From: Ignavibacteria bacterium
GTDB lineage: Bacteria; Bacteroidota; Ignavibacteria; Tepidaquicellales; Tepidaquicellaceae
Assembly (NCBI GenBank): GCA_016710985.1
Contig: JADJTX010000008.1
Location: 1-64,000 of the forward strand
DNA: 64,000 nucleotides
Reading direction: 5' to 3'
Below the pieces are notes generated by a model. It was given only the letters and a program-made list of their open reading frames with translations, searched no databases and had not been told where the DNA came from. Of the stretch, positions 28,814-38,298 are shown in pieces. Both the position numbers and the translations under genes were made by a program. The number at the start of each line of letters is the position of its first letter. Positions within the stretch are counted from its first letter, which is position 1.

Positions 28814-29733
28814 CTACAAATTAGCTTCTTCAAAATAAGTTAACTTCTTAAATTCATTGAATCTGTTCATTATTTTTTCATTGCTTAAATTCCTGATACC
28901 ATCGAGGGAAAATTTCTCTACCGCCAAAGAAGCCATTGCACTGCCGTAAATAACCGCAAGTTTTAAATTTTTTTCTGACAGGTCATTTGTTTTTGCAATC
29001 CATCCCATTAAACCGCCGGCAAAAGTATCGCCTGCTCCGGTAGGATCAAACACCTTTTCAAGAGGGAATGCAGGTGCTGAAAAAATTGTGTTATTTACAA
29101 ATAACAAAGCACCATGTTCTCCTTTTTTAATTATGAGAATTTTAGGACCCAATTCCATAATTTTTTGGCAGCAGATACAAGATTGAACTCTTTAGATAAT
29201 TCTCTTGCCTCACTGTCATTTATTACTAGTAAATTAACAAGTTTTAATGTCTTCAGCAAATCTTCTTTCGCACCTTCTATCCAGAAATTCATTGTATCAC
29301 ACATTATCAGTTTAGGGTTTGAAATTTGTTTTAAAACTTTCATTTGAATCGCCGGATGAAGATTTCCAAGACAAACATATTCACTGTCTTTGAAATTATC
29401 GGATATTACCGGATCAAATGTTTCGAAAACGTTTAATTCTGTTACCAGTGTTTCACGGGTATTTAAATCAAAATCATATTTTCCGTGCCAGTGAAAGGTT
29501 TTCCCGGTTTGTGAAATTTCCAGACCGGAAATATCTACTTTCTTCGATTTAAGAAATTCAATTTCCTCTTCAGGAAAATCATATCCGACTATTCCTACTA
29601 ATCTGACCTGATTTGTAAAGTAACTCGCAGATGTGGAAATGAAAGTTGCAGATCCTCCAAGCGTTCTTTCTGCTTTTCCAAATGGTGTTTCAATTGTATC
29701 TAATGCTAAGGAACCAATGACTAATAGACTCAT
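28814..29733 (-). CDS. PfkB-family sugar or nucleoside kinase (one frameshift)
   Basis: Ribokinase/adenosine-kinase-type enzyme of about 306 residues. Signatures: LGGSATFISTSAS near the start (the GG substrate loop), VINDSEARELS in the middle, and the PfkB signature 2 FDPTGAGDTFAGGLMGW with the catalytic Asp in GAGD. The frame breaks at about 29162; the run reads GCCAAAAAATTATGG and one more A joins SAAKK to IMELGPKILIIKKGEHG. The N-terminal GSLALDTIETPFGKAE with GGSATF resembles the adenosine-kinase-like group, but substrate cannot be set from sequence. It precedes recO on the same strand by 46 bp. Confidence 0.85.
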
Positions 29734-30047
29734 TCAGTTTATTTTATAATTTAATTAATAAAAATAATTATTTGAAGAAGTTAATACAAGATTATAATTA
29801 TAACAAAAATGAATATGGATTAATATGGATGGTTGTAATAAAAGTACACAATCAACGATACTGCTTATTTTTGTTTACACATACAAACTGAGAATTAATA
29901 TCTCTTTAACTGATATTTGAGATAAACGCTAAATTCCTGTTCGGAAGTGAATACTGCGATTTTGAATACATTCGTTTTGCTGAAAATAAAATATTATACT
30001 TTGCAATTTCGAAATTATTAAATTATTTTAATACAACAAAAACTAAA
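29734..30047. other. intergenic stretch between divergent genes
   Basis: AT-rich, no coding frame and no clear repeat. A TATACTTTG sequence near 29996 is close to a -7 box for the DUF3467 gene but has one base too many between TA and TTTG. Confidence 0.35.
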
Positions 30048-30401
30048 ATGAAAATGAATAACAATAACAACAGTGACGGTACTTTACCGCAACAACAAAT
30101 CAATATTGAACTTGGTGAAAAGGAAGCAGAAGGTATATATTCTAATCTTGCAATAATTTCACATTCTCCGGCTGAATTTATTATTGATTTTACCAGAATT
30201 TTTCCCGGAATCCCTAAAGCAAAGGTCCATTCAAGAATAATCATGACACCTCAGCATGCAAAACTATTCCTGAATGCATTAAAAGAAAACATTAACCGGT
30301 ATGAAAATCAATATGGTGAAATAGTGATTCAGAATGACCCGAACAACGGAGGAATGGGATTTCAAATACCTGTAAATCCTAAAGATGAAAAAATCAATTA
30401 A
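30048..30401 (+). CDS. DUF3467 family protein
   Basis: A small (117-residue) cytoplasmic protein. The core matches DUF3467: EAEGIYSNLAIISHSPAEF, FTRIFPGIPKAKVHSRII, TPQHAKLFLNALKENI. It opens with an Asn-rich MKMNNNNNS stretch. The family is widespread in bacteria and of unknown function. It lies between divergent and convergent neighbours, with 2 bp to the end of the LptF/G-like gene on the other strand, so it is transcribed alone. Confidence 0.85.
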   Translation: MKMNNNNNSDGTLPQQQINIELGEKEAEGIYSNLAIISHSPAEFIIDFTRIFPGIPKAKVHSRIIMTPQHAKLFLNALKENINRYENQYGEIVIQNDPNNGGMGFQIPVNPKDEKIN

Positions 30402-30403
30402 AT

Positions 30404-31519
30404 CTATTTCCAAAAAATATTTTTTCGCATTATATTGATAACTGCAATCGAAAAGAACAGTATGTTCGCCATCCATGCCGTAAGAATGGGATTAATCTCA
30501 CCATTGTAACCTAATGTCTGTGATACTTTTATGAAACCAAGGTAGACGAAGGCAATTAAGATACTTATTCCAAATTGTAATGCAGCGCCGCTTTTTCTCT
30601 TATTTGAACTAATGGATAAGCCAAATAATATTATTATTATATTTGCAAATGGAAAAGAGATTTTTGAATAATAATCTACTTTAGTCCTGGAAACATTTTG
30701 ACCGCTTTCTTCCATTGAAGTTATTAATTCTTTTTGTTCACTTAATAAAAGTTCATCCGGCTTCAATTGCTTTTTCAATATTTGAGAAGGGGAGAGGTAG
30801 ATCTTTTTTATTTCCGGAATCTGTGATACATAAATTGTATCTTTAAATGTATAATTTTCTGTTAATGAAGAATCAAATTCTCTCTTAGAGACATTTATCA
30901 GTTTCCATTCATTTTTATCGGAGTCCAATTTCATAGTTTTAATGTCAAAGCGGTAATTGAGCTTTGACTGATCTTTGTCATTAAAAATTTGTATAGATGA
31001 ATTTGAACCTGTTTTATCCGGTTCATTGTAGCTTCCAATAGATAAAATTGTGTTTTCAGAGTCCTGAATGTGAAGATTTTGAATTAAACCCGCAATTTTA
31101 TTTTTATCAAGATATTGTCTTTCAAAATTAAATTTTGCAGAGTTTGATTTTGGTGTAATCCAGCCATTAAAATAAATTGAAAATAGAGTTATCAAAAAGC
31201 CGAATACAATAAGTGGTAATGAAATTCTTGATAAACTTATTCCTGCTGCGTTAATTGCTGTCATTTCTGAATAGTTTGCAAGTTTGCTCATAGTAAATAA
31301 AGTTGCCAGAAGCATTCCAACAGGTGTAATTAACTTAAGTATCTCAGGGATAAAGTATAAATAATACTGCAGGATAGAGCCTGCATTTAAATTTTTATCT
31401 ATAAACTTATCAAGATTCTCAAATAGGTCTACCAGAATGAACACCAATATGAAGCACAGCAAACCGAATAAAAAATTTTTTATGAATTGCTTTAAAATGT
31501 ATTTGTCTAAAATTTTCAA
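30404..31519 (-). CDS. LptF/LptG (YjgP/YjgQ) family permease
   Basis: A 371-residue inner-membrane protein with three spans at the N-terminus (LDKYILKQFIKNFLFGLLCF; PVGMLLATLFTMSKLANYSE; ISLPLIVFGFLITLF), a periplasmic beta-jellyroll-like middle (about 120-270) and three C-terminal spans. This is the LPS-export permease layout; LptF and LptG form the channel half of the LptB2FG extractor. The single gene could be LptF or LptG; the partner is not nearby. It diverges from the next gene with 15 bp between start codons, so their promoters must overlap. Confidence 0.88.
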   Translation of the reverse strand: MKILDKYILKQFIKNFLFGLLCFILVFILVDLFENLDKFIDKNLNAGSILQYYLYFIPEILKLITPVGMLLATLFTMSKLANYSEMTAINAAGISLSRISLPLIVFGFLITLFSIYFNGWITPKSNSAKFNFERQYLDKNKIAGLIQNLHIQDSENTILSIGSYNEPDKTGSNSSIQIFNDKDQSKLNYRFDIKTMKLDSDKNEWKLINVSKREFDSSLTENYTFKDTIYVSQIPEIKKIYLSPSQILKKQLKPDELLLSEQKELITSMEESGQNVSRTKVDYYSKISFPFANIIIILFGLSISSNKRKSGAALQFGISILIAFVYLGFIKVSQTLGYNGEINPILTAWMANILFFSIAVINIMRKNIFWK

Positions 31520-31534
31520 ATTTAATATAATTCT

Positions 31535-32134
31535 ATGAATAAACTTTCAAATGATATAATTTCGTTGGCTGAAATTGCTTCAAGTATAGCTATGGATGAC
31601 CTTCAGCATGTTGAAAAAAAAATAAAAAAATATAAAATTAATAAATATTCTCCTTTAAAACTGTATGAAGGTATTTTACAAAGTTATTTATTTTGTGGGT
31701 TTCCTGCAGCTATAGAATCTTTAAAAATATTCAGAAAATATTTTAAAGAATTTAACATTACAGGGACTAAATATAACGTTACTGAATTTCGTCAAAAAGG
31801 TAACTTTAATTGCAAGTTAATCTATAAAAAGAATTATAAAAAGTTAATTGAAAATATGAACAGCTTCAGCCCGGATCTGAAAAATTGGATGATTATCGAA
31901 GGCTACGGCAAGGTCATGGGAAGAAAAGGACTATCATTGCTTGAAAGAGAATTTATGAATATTTCCATACTTTGTACAAAATATTACGAAAATCAACTTC
32001 ATTCACATTTAAAAGGCTGTTTATATCTTGGCGCTTCTAAAGATGATCTAAATTACTTATTTAATAGAATCAGAGTCTCGAAAAATAAGTTGAATATTAA
32101 TAAAGGTATAAATCTAATGTCGAGAATTGTGTAA
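31535..32134 (+). CDS. carboxymuconolactone decarboxylase/AhpD-like protein
   Basis: A 199-residue helical protein. The C-terminal part RKGLSLLEREFMNISILC followed by NQLHSHLKGCLYLGASKDDL is the carboxymuconolactone-decarboxylase fold (the pattern R.GLS..ER... then H...A...G.). AhpD-type catalytic CxxC is absent; only single cysteines are present, so peroxidase activity is unlikely. The N-terminal half (YSPLKLYEGILQSYLFCGFP) repeats a similar helix pair, so the chain may be a tandem of two such domains. Function unknown; lysine-rich and AT-rich. The gap after it (32135-32424) holds no gene. Confidence 0.65.
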   Translation: MNKLSNDIISLAEIASSIAMDDLQHVEKKIKKYKINKYSPLKLYEGILQSYLFCGFPAAIESLKIFRKYFKEFNITGTKYNVTEFRQKGNFNCKLIYKKNYKKLIENMNSFSPDLKNWMIIEGYGKVMGRKGLSLLEREFMNISILCTKYYENQLHSHLKGCLYLGASKDDLNYLFNRIRVSKNKLNINKGINLMSRIV

Positions 32135-32409
32135 ACAATTTATTCCTAAGTTTATATATATGTTATATAATGTATATTATGTAAAGTTATATTTTTGCAT
32201 AGAAGCTTTCAGGTCTCTTATAGTCGTTTCTTAGCAGCCAATTAAGTACTTCCCTTTTTCGTGAATTGTGATTTCACAATATTTTTTGCTATAAATTATT
32301 CTGGTAAATCTATAAAATATCTGTTACGACTATTCTGAAATTTTATGCAAGGAATACCGATCTTTTTTAATTTGCAGTTTATTATGTTTTATTTAAGTAT
32401 TTAAATATT

Positions 32410-32417
32410 TATTTTTG
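32410..32417 (+). promoter_or_regulatory. candidate -7 promoter box for nuoK
   Basis: TATTTTTG fits TAnnTTTG and ends 7 bp before the nuoK ATG, which would make a very short leader. No -33 box at the normal distance. Tentative. Confidence 0.25.
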
Positions 32418-32424
32418 CACTATT

Positions 32425-32727
32425 ATGATTGAAATTAATTATTATTTAATAGTAAGTGCTTTACTTTTTTGCACTGTTGTCATCGGAGTATTGGTCAGAA
32501 GGAATGCAATTATAATCTTTATGTGTATTGAGCTTATGCTGAATGCCATAAATCTTACTCTGGTTGCTTTTTCTTCATATCTGGGAAATATTAACGGTCA
32601 GATATTTGTATTTATTGTAATGACCGTTGCTGCAGCTGAGGCTGCTGTAGGTCTTGCAATTGTGATCTCACTGTTCAGAAATAAAGAATCAGTAAATATA
32701 GATGAAATTAACATTCTGAAATGGTAA
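32425..32727 (+). CDS. nuoK: NADH-quinone oxidoreductase subunit K
   Basis: A 100-residue membrane subunit of complex I with three helices. The proton-channel glutamates Glu36 (CIELMLNAINL) and Glu72 (AAEAAVGLAI) fall at the same positions as in the E. coli subunit. nuoL follows after 28 bp. nuoJ, which usually precedes nuoK, is not here, and the 290 bp upstream hold no gene, so the locus appears to be a broken-off part of a nuo cluster. Confidence 0.92.
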   Translation: MIEINYYLIVSALLFCTVVIGVLVRRNAIIIFMCIELMLNAINLTLVAFSSYLGNINGQIFVFIVMTVAAAEAAVGLAIVISLFRNKESVNIDEINILKW

Positions 32728-32755
32728 ATTTATATCTCTTAACTTTAAACAGTAA

Positions 32756-34669
32756 ATGATCAATTCATTTTATCTTGTCACACTGTTACCATTAGCAGGT
32801 TTTTTGATAAATGGTCTTTTCGGGAAAAAACTCAAAAATGAAAAATTAATCGGCGCAATTTCTACACTTGCAGTATTTATCCCCTTTCTGATCGGAGTTT
32901 CAGCATTGTTTGAACTTCTGTCAATGCCGCCTGAAACCAGAAATATTACTATAAACTACTATAACTGGATAACAGCAGGGAGCTTCACAGTTAATTATGC
33001 TTATCTTATAGATCCCCTCTCTGTTTCATTAGTTCTGGTTGTTACAGGCATCGGGGCGTTGATTCATCTTTATTCAATCGGCTATATGCACGGTGACCCT
33101 GGGTTTGCAAAGTTTTTTGCTTACATGAATCTTTTTATTTTTGCAATGCTTAATCTGATTCTGGCCGATAATTTCTTACTGATCTTTCTTGGCTGGGAAG
33201 GTGTTGGTTTATGTTCTTACTTTTTGATAGGTTTTTGGTATGAAAAGAAATTTACCGGAGATGCTGCAAAGAAAGCTTTCATAATAAACAGAATTGGTGA
33301 TTTTGGATTCATGCTTGCCATGTTTTTTATATTTACTAATTTCAATACGCTGGAAGTTTCGAGTTTTCTCAATCAGATAGGAGGAATTCCGGTTGGAGAT
33401 ACGCTGCTTTTAACAATAGCCCTGCTTTTATTCCTTGGAGCTACAGGAAAGTCTGCTCAAATACCGTTGTTTGTCTGGCTGCCTGATGCGATGGCAGGTC
33501 CTACACCGGTTTCTGCTCTCATACACGCAGCAACAATGGTAACAGCGGGAGTATATTTGGTTGCAAGAACTTCCCTGCTCTACGCGCTATCCCCTCTTGC
33601 AATGCAGATTTTGTTATATGTAGGATTTTTAACTGCTATATTAGCTGCTACAATTGCGCTTAAACAAAATGACATAAAGAAAATTTTAGCATATTCAACT
33701 GTATCACAACTAGGATTTATGTTTATTGCTCTTGGCACAGGTGCTTACTGGGTCGCTATATTTCATTTAATTACACACGCCTTTTTCAAAGGACTATTAT
33801 TCCTGGGAAGCGGTTCTGTTATTCACGGAATGCATGAGGAACAGGATATTTTAAAAATGGGCGGCTTGAAAAATAAAATGAAAATTACTTTCATTACATT
33901 CTTCATAGGATCACTTGCAATTGCCGGTATTCCGCCTTTATCCGGATTCTTCAGTAAAGATGCTATTATTTTTGAAACATACAAAGAATTCGGAATTCCA
34001 TTCATGATTGCAGCATTGATCACTGCGGGTATAACTGCTTTTTATATGTTCAGGTTAGTAACGCTGACATTTTTCGGAAAGCCAAGATATGATGTAAAAC
34101 ATGTTCATCCTCATGAATCCCCTTCTACCATGACTATTCCTTTGATCATACTTGCTGTTCTTTCTGTCATCGGCGGATTTATAGGAATGCCCGGCATTTA
34201 CGGAATGCCAACCTATCTTAAAGACTGGCTTGAACCCGTTTTTGCAAAATCTACAGCTGTACTGGAAATTATTCATCCTGTTCAGGAACCTTCGCATACG
34301 ATCGAATTCATTCTTGTTGGCTTAGCTATCTTAGCTTCAGTCATTGGTATTTTATTTGCATACAAAAAGTACTCTACAAAGGAAACGTTCGAGCCGGAAA
34401 CAGGATTCGGAAAAGTTCTGGAAAACAAGTATTATGTTGACGAAGCTTACGATAAAGTAATTGTAGAACCTATTGAAAAAGTTTCAGAAGGATTTTTATG
34501 GAAGATCTTTGACATAAAAATAATTGATGGAGCAGTAAACGGAATTGCAAGGTATATTTCAAATATTAGCTTTGACTGGAGAAAACTTCAGACAGGAATT
34601 ATTCAGGATTATTCTACTATTTCAGTAGCAGGTGTAGTGTTGATTATTTTGTATTTACTTTATATGTAA
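32756..34669 (+). CDS. nuoL: NADH-quinone oxidoreductase subunit L
   Basis: A 637-residue antiporter-like subunit of complex I that pumps protons. Family blocks: WEGVGLCSYFLIGFWYEK, QIPLFVWLPDAMAGPTPVSALIHAATMV (cited in parts), AYSTVSQLGFMF, HAFFKGLLFL and the long C-terminal lateral helix region (about 520-637). Length is normal. The frame is intact over 1.9 kb. nuoM and nuoN do not follow; instead a terminator and a minus-strand cytochrome gene come next, so the operon is only nuoK-nuoL here. Confidence 0.95.
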   Translation: MINSFYLVTLLPLAGFLINGLFGKKLKNEKLIGAISTLAVFIPFLIGVSALFELLSMPPETRNITINYYNWITAGSFTVNYAYLIDPLSVSLVLVVTGIGALIHLYSIGYMHGDPGFAKFFAYMNLFIFAMLNLILADNFLLIFLGWEGVGLCSYFLIGFWYEKKFTGDAAKKAFIINRIGDFGFMLAMFFIFTNFNTLEVSSFLNQIGGIPVGDTLLLTIALLLFLGATGKSAQIPLFVWLPDAMAGPTPVSALIHAATMVTAGVYLVARTSLLYALSPLAMQILLYVGFLTAILAATIALKQNDIKKILAYSTVSQLGFMFIALGTGAYWVAIFHLITHAFFKGLLFLGSGSVIHGMHEEQDILKMGGLKNKMKITFITFFIGSLAIAGIPPLSGFFSKDAIIFETYKEFGIPFMIAALITAGITAFYMFRLVTLTFFGKPRYDVKHVHPHESPSTMTIPLIILAVLSVIGGFIGMPGIYGMPTYLKDWLEPVFAKSTAVLEIIHPVQEPSHTIEFILVGLAILASVIGILFAYKKYSTKETFEPETGFGKVLENKYYVDEAYDKVIVEPIEKVSEGFLWKIFDIKIIDGAVNGIARYISNISFDWRKLQTGIIQDYSTISVAGVVLIILYLLYM

Positions 34670-34686
34670 ATAAAATTGGTTTGATA

Positions 34687-34725
34687 AAAAAGAGGAACCA
34701 CTTAAAGTGATTCCTCTTTTTTTTT
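34687..34725. terminator. bidirectional intrinsic terminator
   Basis: Stem AAGAGGAACCACTT / AAGTGATTCCTCTT with A tract before and T tract after, between nuoL and the convergent cytochrome gene. Confidence 0.85.
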
Positions 34726-34734
34726 GATAAAATT

Positions 34735-35526
34735 TTATTTCCCGCTCTTCTTCATAATGAATGCAGAAATATCTGCAATATCCTGATCTGTTAATGCCGG
34801 ATTATGAAAAAAAGGCATTGGACCATCACCAAGACGTACATTATAAGTTATTGATTTAACATTACCTTCAAAATCTTCGAGGATGGACGGAACTTTCTTT
34901 ACAATTGAATTTTCTCCGTGACAGGTCCCGCAGGCATTAGTAAAGGTTGTTTCACCTTTTACTGCATCTCCTTTTAATTCCATTACGGATTTCTGAACTT
35001 CTTTCAATTTTGTCTTATCTCTCGTAGGCAAAGCAATGGTTTCATATTTAATTTCAACCGGCGAATTTGCTGCCGCAACTGATGCATAATAATCATTCAG
35101 TGCTTTTATCTGGTCTTCAGTCAGAGGTGTTTTTTTTCTCTCATAAAATTCCCAGCATATTGTTGCTCCGCCTGCATTTTTAACAACTTCCTCTCCTGTA
35201 AATTTTCCGTGGTAGGTGGAAGTTCTCTTGTTTGCCCCTTGTATATTGGAGAAATATTTCGTCATTGGGTTTGCTGAATTACTTCCGTCACTGTGGCAGT
35301 CAGCGCAGGCAATGTTGTTTACGTCCGATTTCATATAAAACAATTCTTTTCCTGCAGCACTATTTCCAGTGGCAGTTACTGATCCTCTTCCGGAAGTATC
35401 TGCTGTTTGTTTCTTATCTTTTACCTCTGTTTTCTTTTCTTCCTTGCCGCAGCTTATCAATAAGGATGTAATAAAAAAAACTATAACAAGATAACCTGTG
35501 GCTTGAATAAATAATTTTCGATTCAT
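34735..35526 (-). CDS. diheme c-type cytochrome lipoprotein
   Basis: A 263-residue exported protein. The signal peptide has lipobox LISC (Cys26), so it is membrane-tethered. Two heme sites, CADCH (74-78) and CGTCH (199-203), each in a separate cytochrome c domain; Met residues in the second domain (GDGPMPFFHNPALT) give a typical axial ligand. Cys124 (ATICWEF) is extra. The split into two cytochrome folds resembles SoxA-like or cytochrome c peroxidase-like diheme proteins, but the family is not certain. Probably a periplasmic electron carrier; position next to nuoL may be chance since they converge. Confidence 0.8.
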   Translation of the reverse strand: MNRKLFIQATGYLVIVFFITSLLISCGKEEKKTEVKDKKQTADTSGRGSVTATGNSAAGKELFYMKSDVNNIACADCHSDGSNSANPMTKYFSNIQGANKRTSTYHGKFTGEEVVKNAGGATICWEFYERKKTPLTEDQIKALNDYYASVAAANSPVEIKYETIALPTRDKTKLKEVQKSVMELKGDAVKGETTFTNACGTCHGENSIVKKVPSILEDFEGNVKSITYNVRLGDGPMPFFHNPALTDQDIADISAFIMKKSGK

Positions 35527-35568
35527 TAAATTATAATTTAGATTAAAAAAATTTACACAATATAATTA

Positions 35569-36389
35569 TTATTTTTTAGATTTTCCCAATACAATGTTTA
35601 GTCCAATGTTAATTCCCCACCAGTTTACATTTTTTGTTGCTCCATTTGTCAAAACCGGGGCTGAATCCGGATTGGACAAGTTGGAATAAAATGTACCCTC
35701 TTCATCATTTATCGGTATGCTTTCCTGTAAAATTCGATCCTGTCGGCATAGCTGTCGCTCTGACTTCTGAAAAATAAATTACTCATATGATAGCTTCCGC
35801 TTAAAATGACAGAATATTCCTGATCGATCCTGAAATTTATTCCGGCGTTTGTGAGAAGTCCCATTCTGAAAGCATCATTAAATATTACGCTTGTAAAATC
35901 ATTCCTTGATAATGATAAGCTTAAAATGTTCAAAGAGAGATTTGCATTAATGTAAGGAGATATCTTTGAACCGGAAACCGGAGCTGCTTCTAATCCGAAA
36001 GCGAATGTCGAAGTAGAAAATCTGTTGTCAAATGATACAGGGACTTCAATGTTATTTTCTATTGTGGTGCCGAGTATACTTCTGCGGAATGCGTTAAAAA
36101 AAGTATATGAACCAATTAATACTCCGCTTATGATCCCTGAATTTATCAGAGGAAATGTTAAAGCTCCCGTAATTGTAGCGCCTGTTGAAGTTCCGTAATT
36201 ACTTTCGATGAATTCACTGCTGATATTCGTGATTCCCGAATCACTCACTGTCACTAAGTCACCTCCGAATTCTTTACCGGGAAAAGCCAGTCCTCCGGTT
36301 ATATGCAAGGTCGGTCTTGACTGAGAATTAATGTCTGACAAAGAAATAAGTGACATCAGAACAACGAAAATGATTTTTAGATCTTTCAA
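35569..36389 (-). CDS. outer-membrane beta-barrel protein (one frameshift)
   Basis: About 273 residues: a signal peptide (KIIFVVLMSLISLSDINSQ), then a barrel with alternating hydrophobic strands. It is a paralogue of the next gene upstream (36656-37558): both share a region with FGLEAAPVS/FGLGLEIAPTS and the motif INDEEGTFYS or MNDEEGRFYS near the end. The open frame ends at 35709 in EFYRKAYR, but a one-base correction near 35725 continues to IPINDEEGTFYSNLS and a stop at 35569 after VNWWGINIGLNIVLGKSKK. Function unknown; porin-like or outer-membrane assembly of unknown type. Confidence 0.65.
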
Positions 36390-36435
36390 ATAGTAGAATT
36401 CATTAATTGAAATTAAATATATAATTTGTTCCTTT

Positions 36436-36630
36436 TGTACACGTTGATTTTGGGGAACACGGATAACACTGATTTTGCGGATATTCGCTGATAATTATGA
36501 GAAATAAAAAAATCAAATCTAAAAATTACAATAATAAGATAGATTCAAATTGAATATTTTTACAATCAAATAAAAAATCCGTTATTCAGCTCAATCCGCG
36601 TTATCTGCGTTCTATAATTCTCGTGTACAA
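36436..36630 (-). repeat. dispersed 195-bp MITE-like element, copy B
   Basis: Same element as at 22713 and 50111, in reverse orientation. Ends TGTACACG and CGTGTACA are exact inverted copies. Inside (minus strand) are GATAACGCGGATTGAGCTG and ATCCGTGTTCCCC, the same words as in the other copies. It fills the gap between the two outer-membrane protein genes. Confidence 0.8.
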
Positions 36631-36655
36631 TATTTACTACTACAAAAAACACCGG

Positions 36656-37558
36656 TTATTTGGGACTTTGTGTTTTCGGTTTTTTTGTTTTTGGCTGGTT
36701 AAAGCCAATGTTTACAGCCAGATAAATTGTTCCCCAGTTAATCTCCTTTACATTAGACTGAACCTCCCTTCTGACCGACGTCAGCACAGGACCGTAAATG
36801 CTCGAATAGAATCGTCCTTCTTCATCATTCATGGATGCATTTGATTTACCGTATTCAATAGCATCCGCTATTCCGCTGTTGGTATTTTTTAAAAATAAAT
36901 TCCCGAGATCATATTTTACTCCGAGTGCCAGTCCAAAATTACTGTTGACCTTTGCTTCTATACCCGCATCAAAAGTTACTCCCATCCTGAAATCTGAAAA
37001 AGACATAGCCACAGTATCTACGCGGTTTTCCGTTCTTGATAATTCACCGCTCATGAAATTAAAATTAAATGATCCTCCGAAATAAGGGCTGACAAGATTT
37101 GTAAATGATGTCGGAGCAATTTCAAGCCCCAATCCTAATCCGAAATTATTGAATGTATAATTATTGCTTACACTGGTAATAACAGTGTCCAGTTCATTAT
37201 TAATGTTAATTACCTGCACACCGATATTTCCGTTTTTACTGGATTCAAAAGTATTGAATGTATTGAAATTCAAATTCAGAATTCCCCTTACGGTTGAGTA
37301 TTTATCAAAATTAATTTTCCCCTTTCCGAAAAAATCCAGTCCTGTTTTACCTCCGTAATTTTTAGTCATGAAATCCGGATTTACAGTCTGTACATAAAAG
37401 TCACCAAGGATCTCATCTGAATAGTATGTTCCTTTTAAATCATCATAAGGCTCACTGACTCCAATTCCTAACTGGATCTGCGGTTTGTCAAACTGAGCCT
37501 GTATTGCAGGTGCAAGTATGAAAACAAATAAAAGCAGTGTTAGAATTTTCTTTTTCAT
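36656..37558 (-). CDS. outer-membrane beta-barrel protein
   Basis: A 300-residue exported barrel protein with a signal peptide (KKKILTLLLFVFILAPAIQA). Strands alternate hydrophobic and polar residues (GLGLGLEIAPTSFTNLVSPY, FNFMSGELS). It is a paralogue of the gene at 35569-36389 and lies in the same order. The start ATG at 37558 overlaps the end of rsmE by four bases (ATGA), so it is translated with that gene. The C-terminal tail is proline- and lysine-rich (PKTKKPKTQSPK). Specific function unknown. Confidence 0.7.
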   Translation of the reverse strand: MKKKILTLLLFVFILAPAIQAQFDKPQIQLGIGVSEPYDDLKGTYYSDEILGDFYVQTVNPDFMTKNYGGKTGLDFFGKGKINFDKYSTVRGILNLNFNTFNTFESSKNGNIGVQVININNELDTVITSVSNNYTFNNFGLGLGLEIAPTSFTNLVSPYFGGSFNFNFMSGELSRTENRVDTVAMSFSDFRMGVTFDAGIEAKVNSNFGLALGVKYDLGNLFLKNTNSGIADAIEYGKSNASMNDEEGRFYSSIYGPVLTSVRREVQSNVKEINWGTIYLAVNIGFNQPKTKKPKTQSPK

Positions 37559-38286
37559 AATAGTTTAGGTTTTGAGATTATGTCAAAAATGGAAACAATT
37601 GCGGCGGTTTCAGCCCTCAATTTTCTTTCCCCGAGAGACTTAACCTGCCAGTTATTTTCCTTTAAAAGTGATATTTCATTTTCACTGAACCCTCCTTCCG
37701 GACCTATCAAAACCGATAGACCTTCCGTTTCATTGTTTGGTTTAATACCTGATCTGTCATCGGAAAATTCGTACATCACAATTTTATTCTTCAGATCTTT
37801 TGTATTTGAAATCATATCACTGAACGTAACAGTATCATAAAGAACCGGAAGAAAACACCTCTGTGACTGGCTCATTGCACTTATAATAATTTTCTTCAGC
37901 CTGTCAGATTTTGATCTGCCGGGAATATTCTTATTTACAGTATAATCAGTTATTACAGGGTGAATCGAGTAAATTCCAAGTTCAACAGCTTTCTCAATGG
38001 CAAACTCAAACCTTGCGGCATTTCTTAAAGGGGAAATGTAAAGTGAAACGTTAACTTTTGGCTCGAATAAATTAAAATCCGTGCCTGTTATCTCACAATG
38101 TATTTTATCTTTGCCAATAATTTTTATTATGCAATGATAAATATTACACTCACCATCTGTAATGGTTATTTCCTCACCCGGCTGTTTCCTTAAGACTTTA
38201 ACAAGATGCTTAAATTCAAAATCATCAACAACCAGCTGTTTTTTTTCCGGATCAACATTTTCTTTCTTAGTATAGTAGTATTCCAT
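37555..38286 (-). CDS. rsmE: 16S rRNA (uracil-1498-N3)-methyltransferase
   Basis: SPOUT-class methyltransferase that adds N3-methyl to U1498 of 16S rRNA. The 243-residue length is normal. N-terminal PUA-like domain (FEFKHLVKVLRKQPGEEITI) and C-terminal SPOUT knot with the SAM motif LIGPEGGFSENEI and SLGERKLRAETAA are clear. It is followed by the outer-membrane protein gene with a 4-bp overlap and preceded by the D15 barrel gene at 13 bp, so it sits inside an envelope operon. Confidence 0.95.
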   Translation of the reverse strand: MEYYYTKKENVDPEKKQLVVDDFEFKHLVKVLRKQPGEEITITDGECNIYHCIIKIIGKDKIHCEITGTDFNLFEPKVNVSLYISPLRNAARFEFAIEKAVELGIYSIHPVITDYTVNKNIPGRSKSDRLKKIIISAMSQSQRCFLPVLYDTVTFSDMISNTKDLKNKIVMYEFSDDRSGIKPNNETEGLSVLIGPEGGFSENEISLLKENNWQVKSLGERKLRAETAAIVSIFDIISKPKLL

Positions 38287-38298
38287 TTAAATTTCTGT

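Noticed and set aside
32135..32424. Missing nuoJ upstream of nuoK
   Set aside because: No frame with NuoJ-like helices exists in this gap on either strand.
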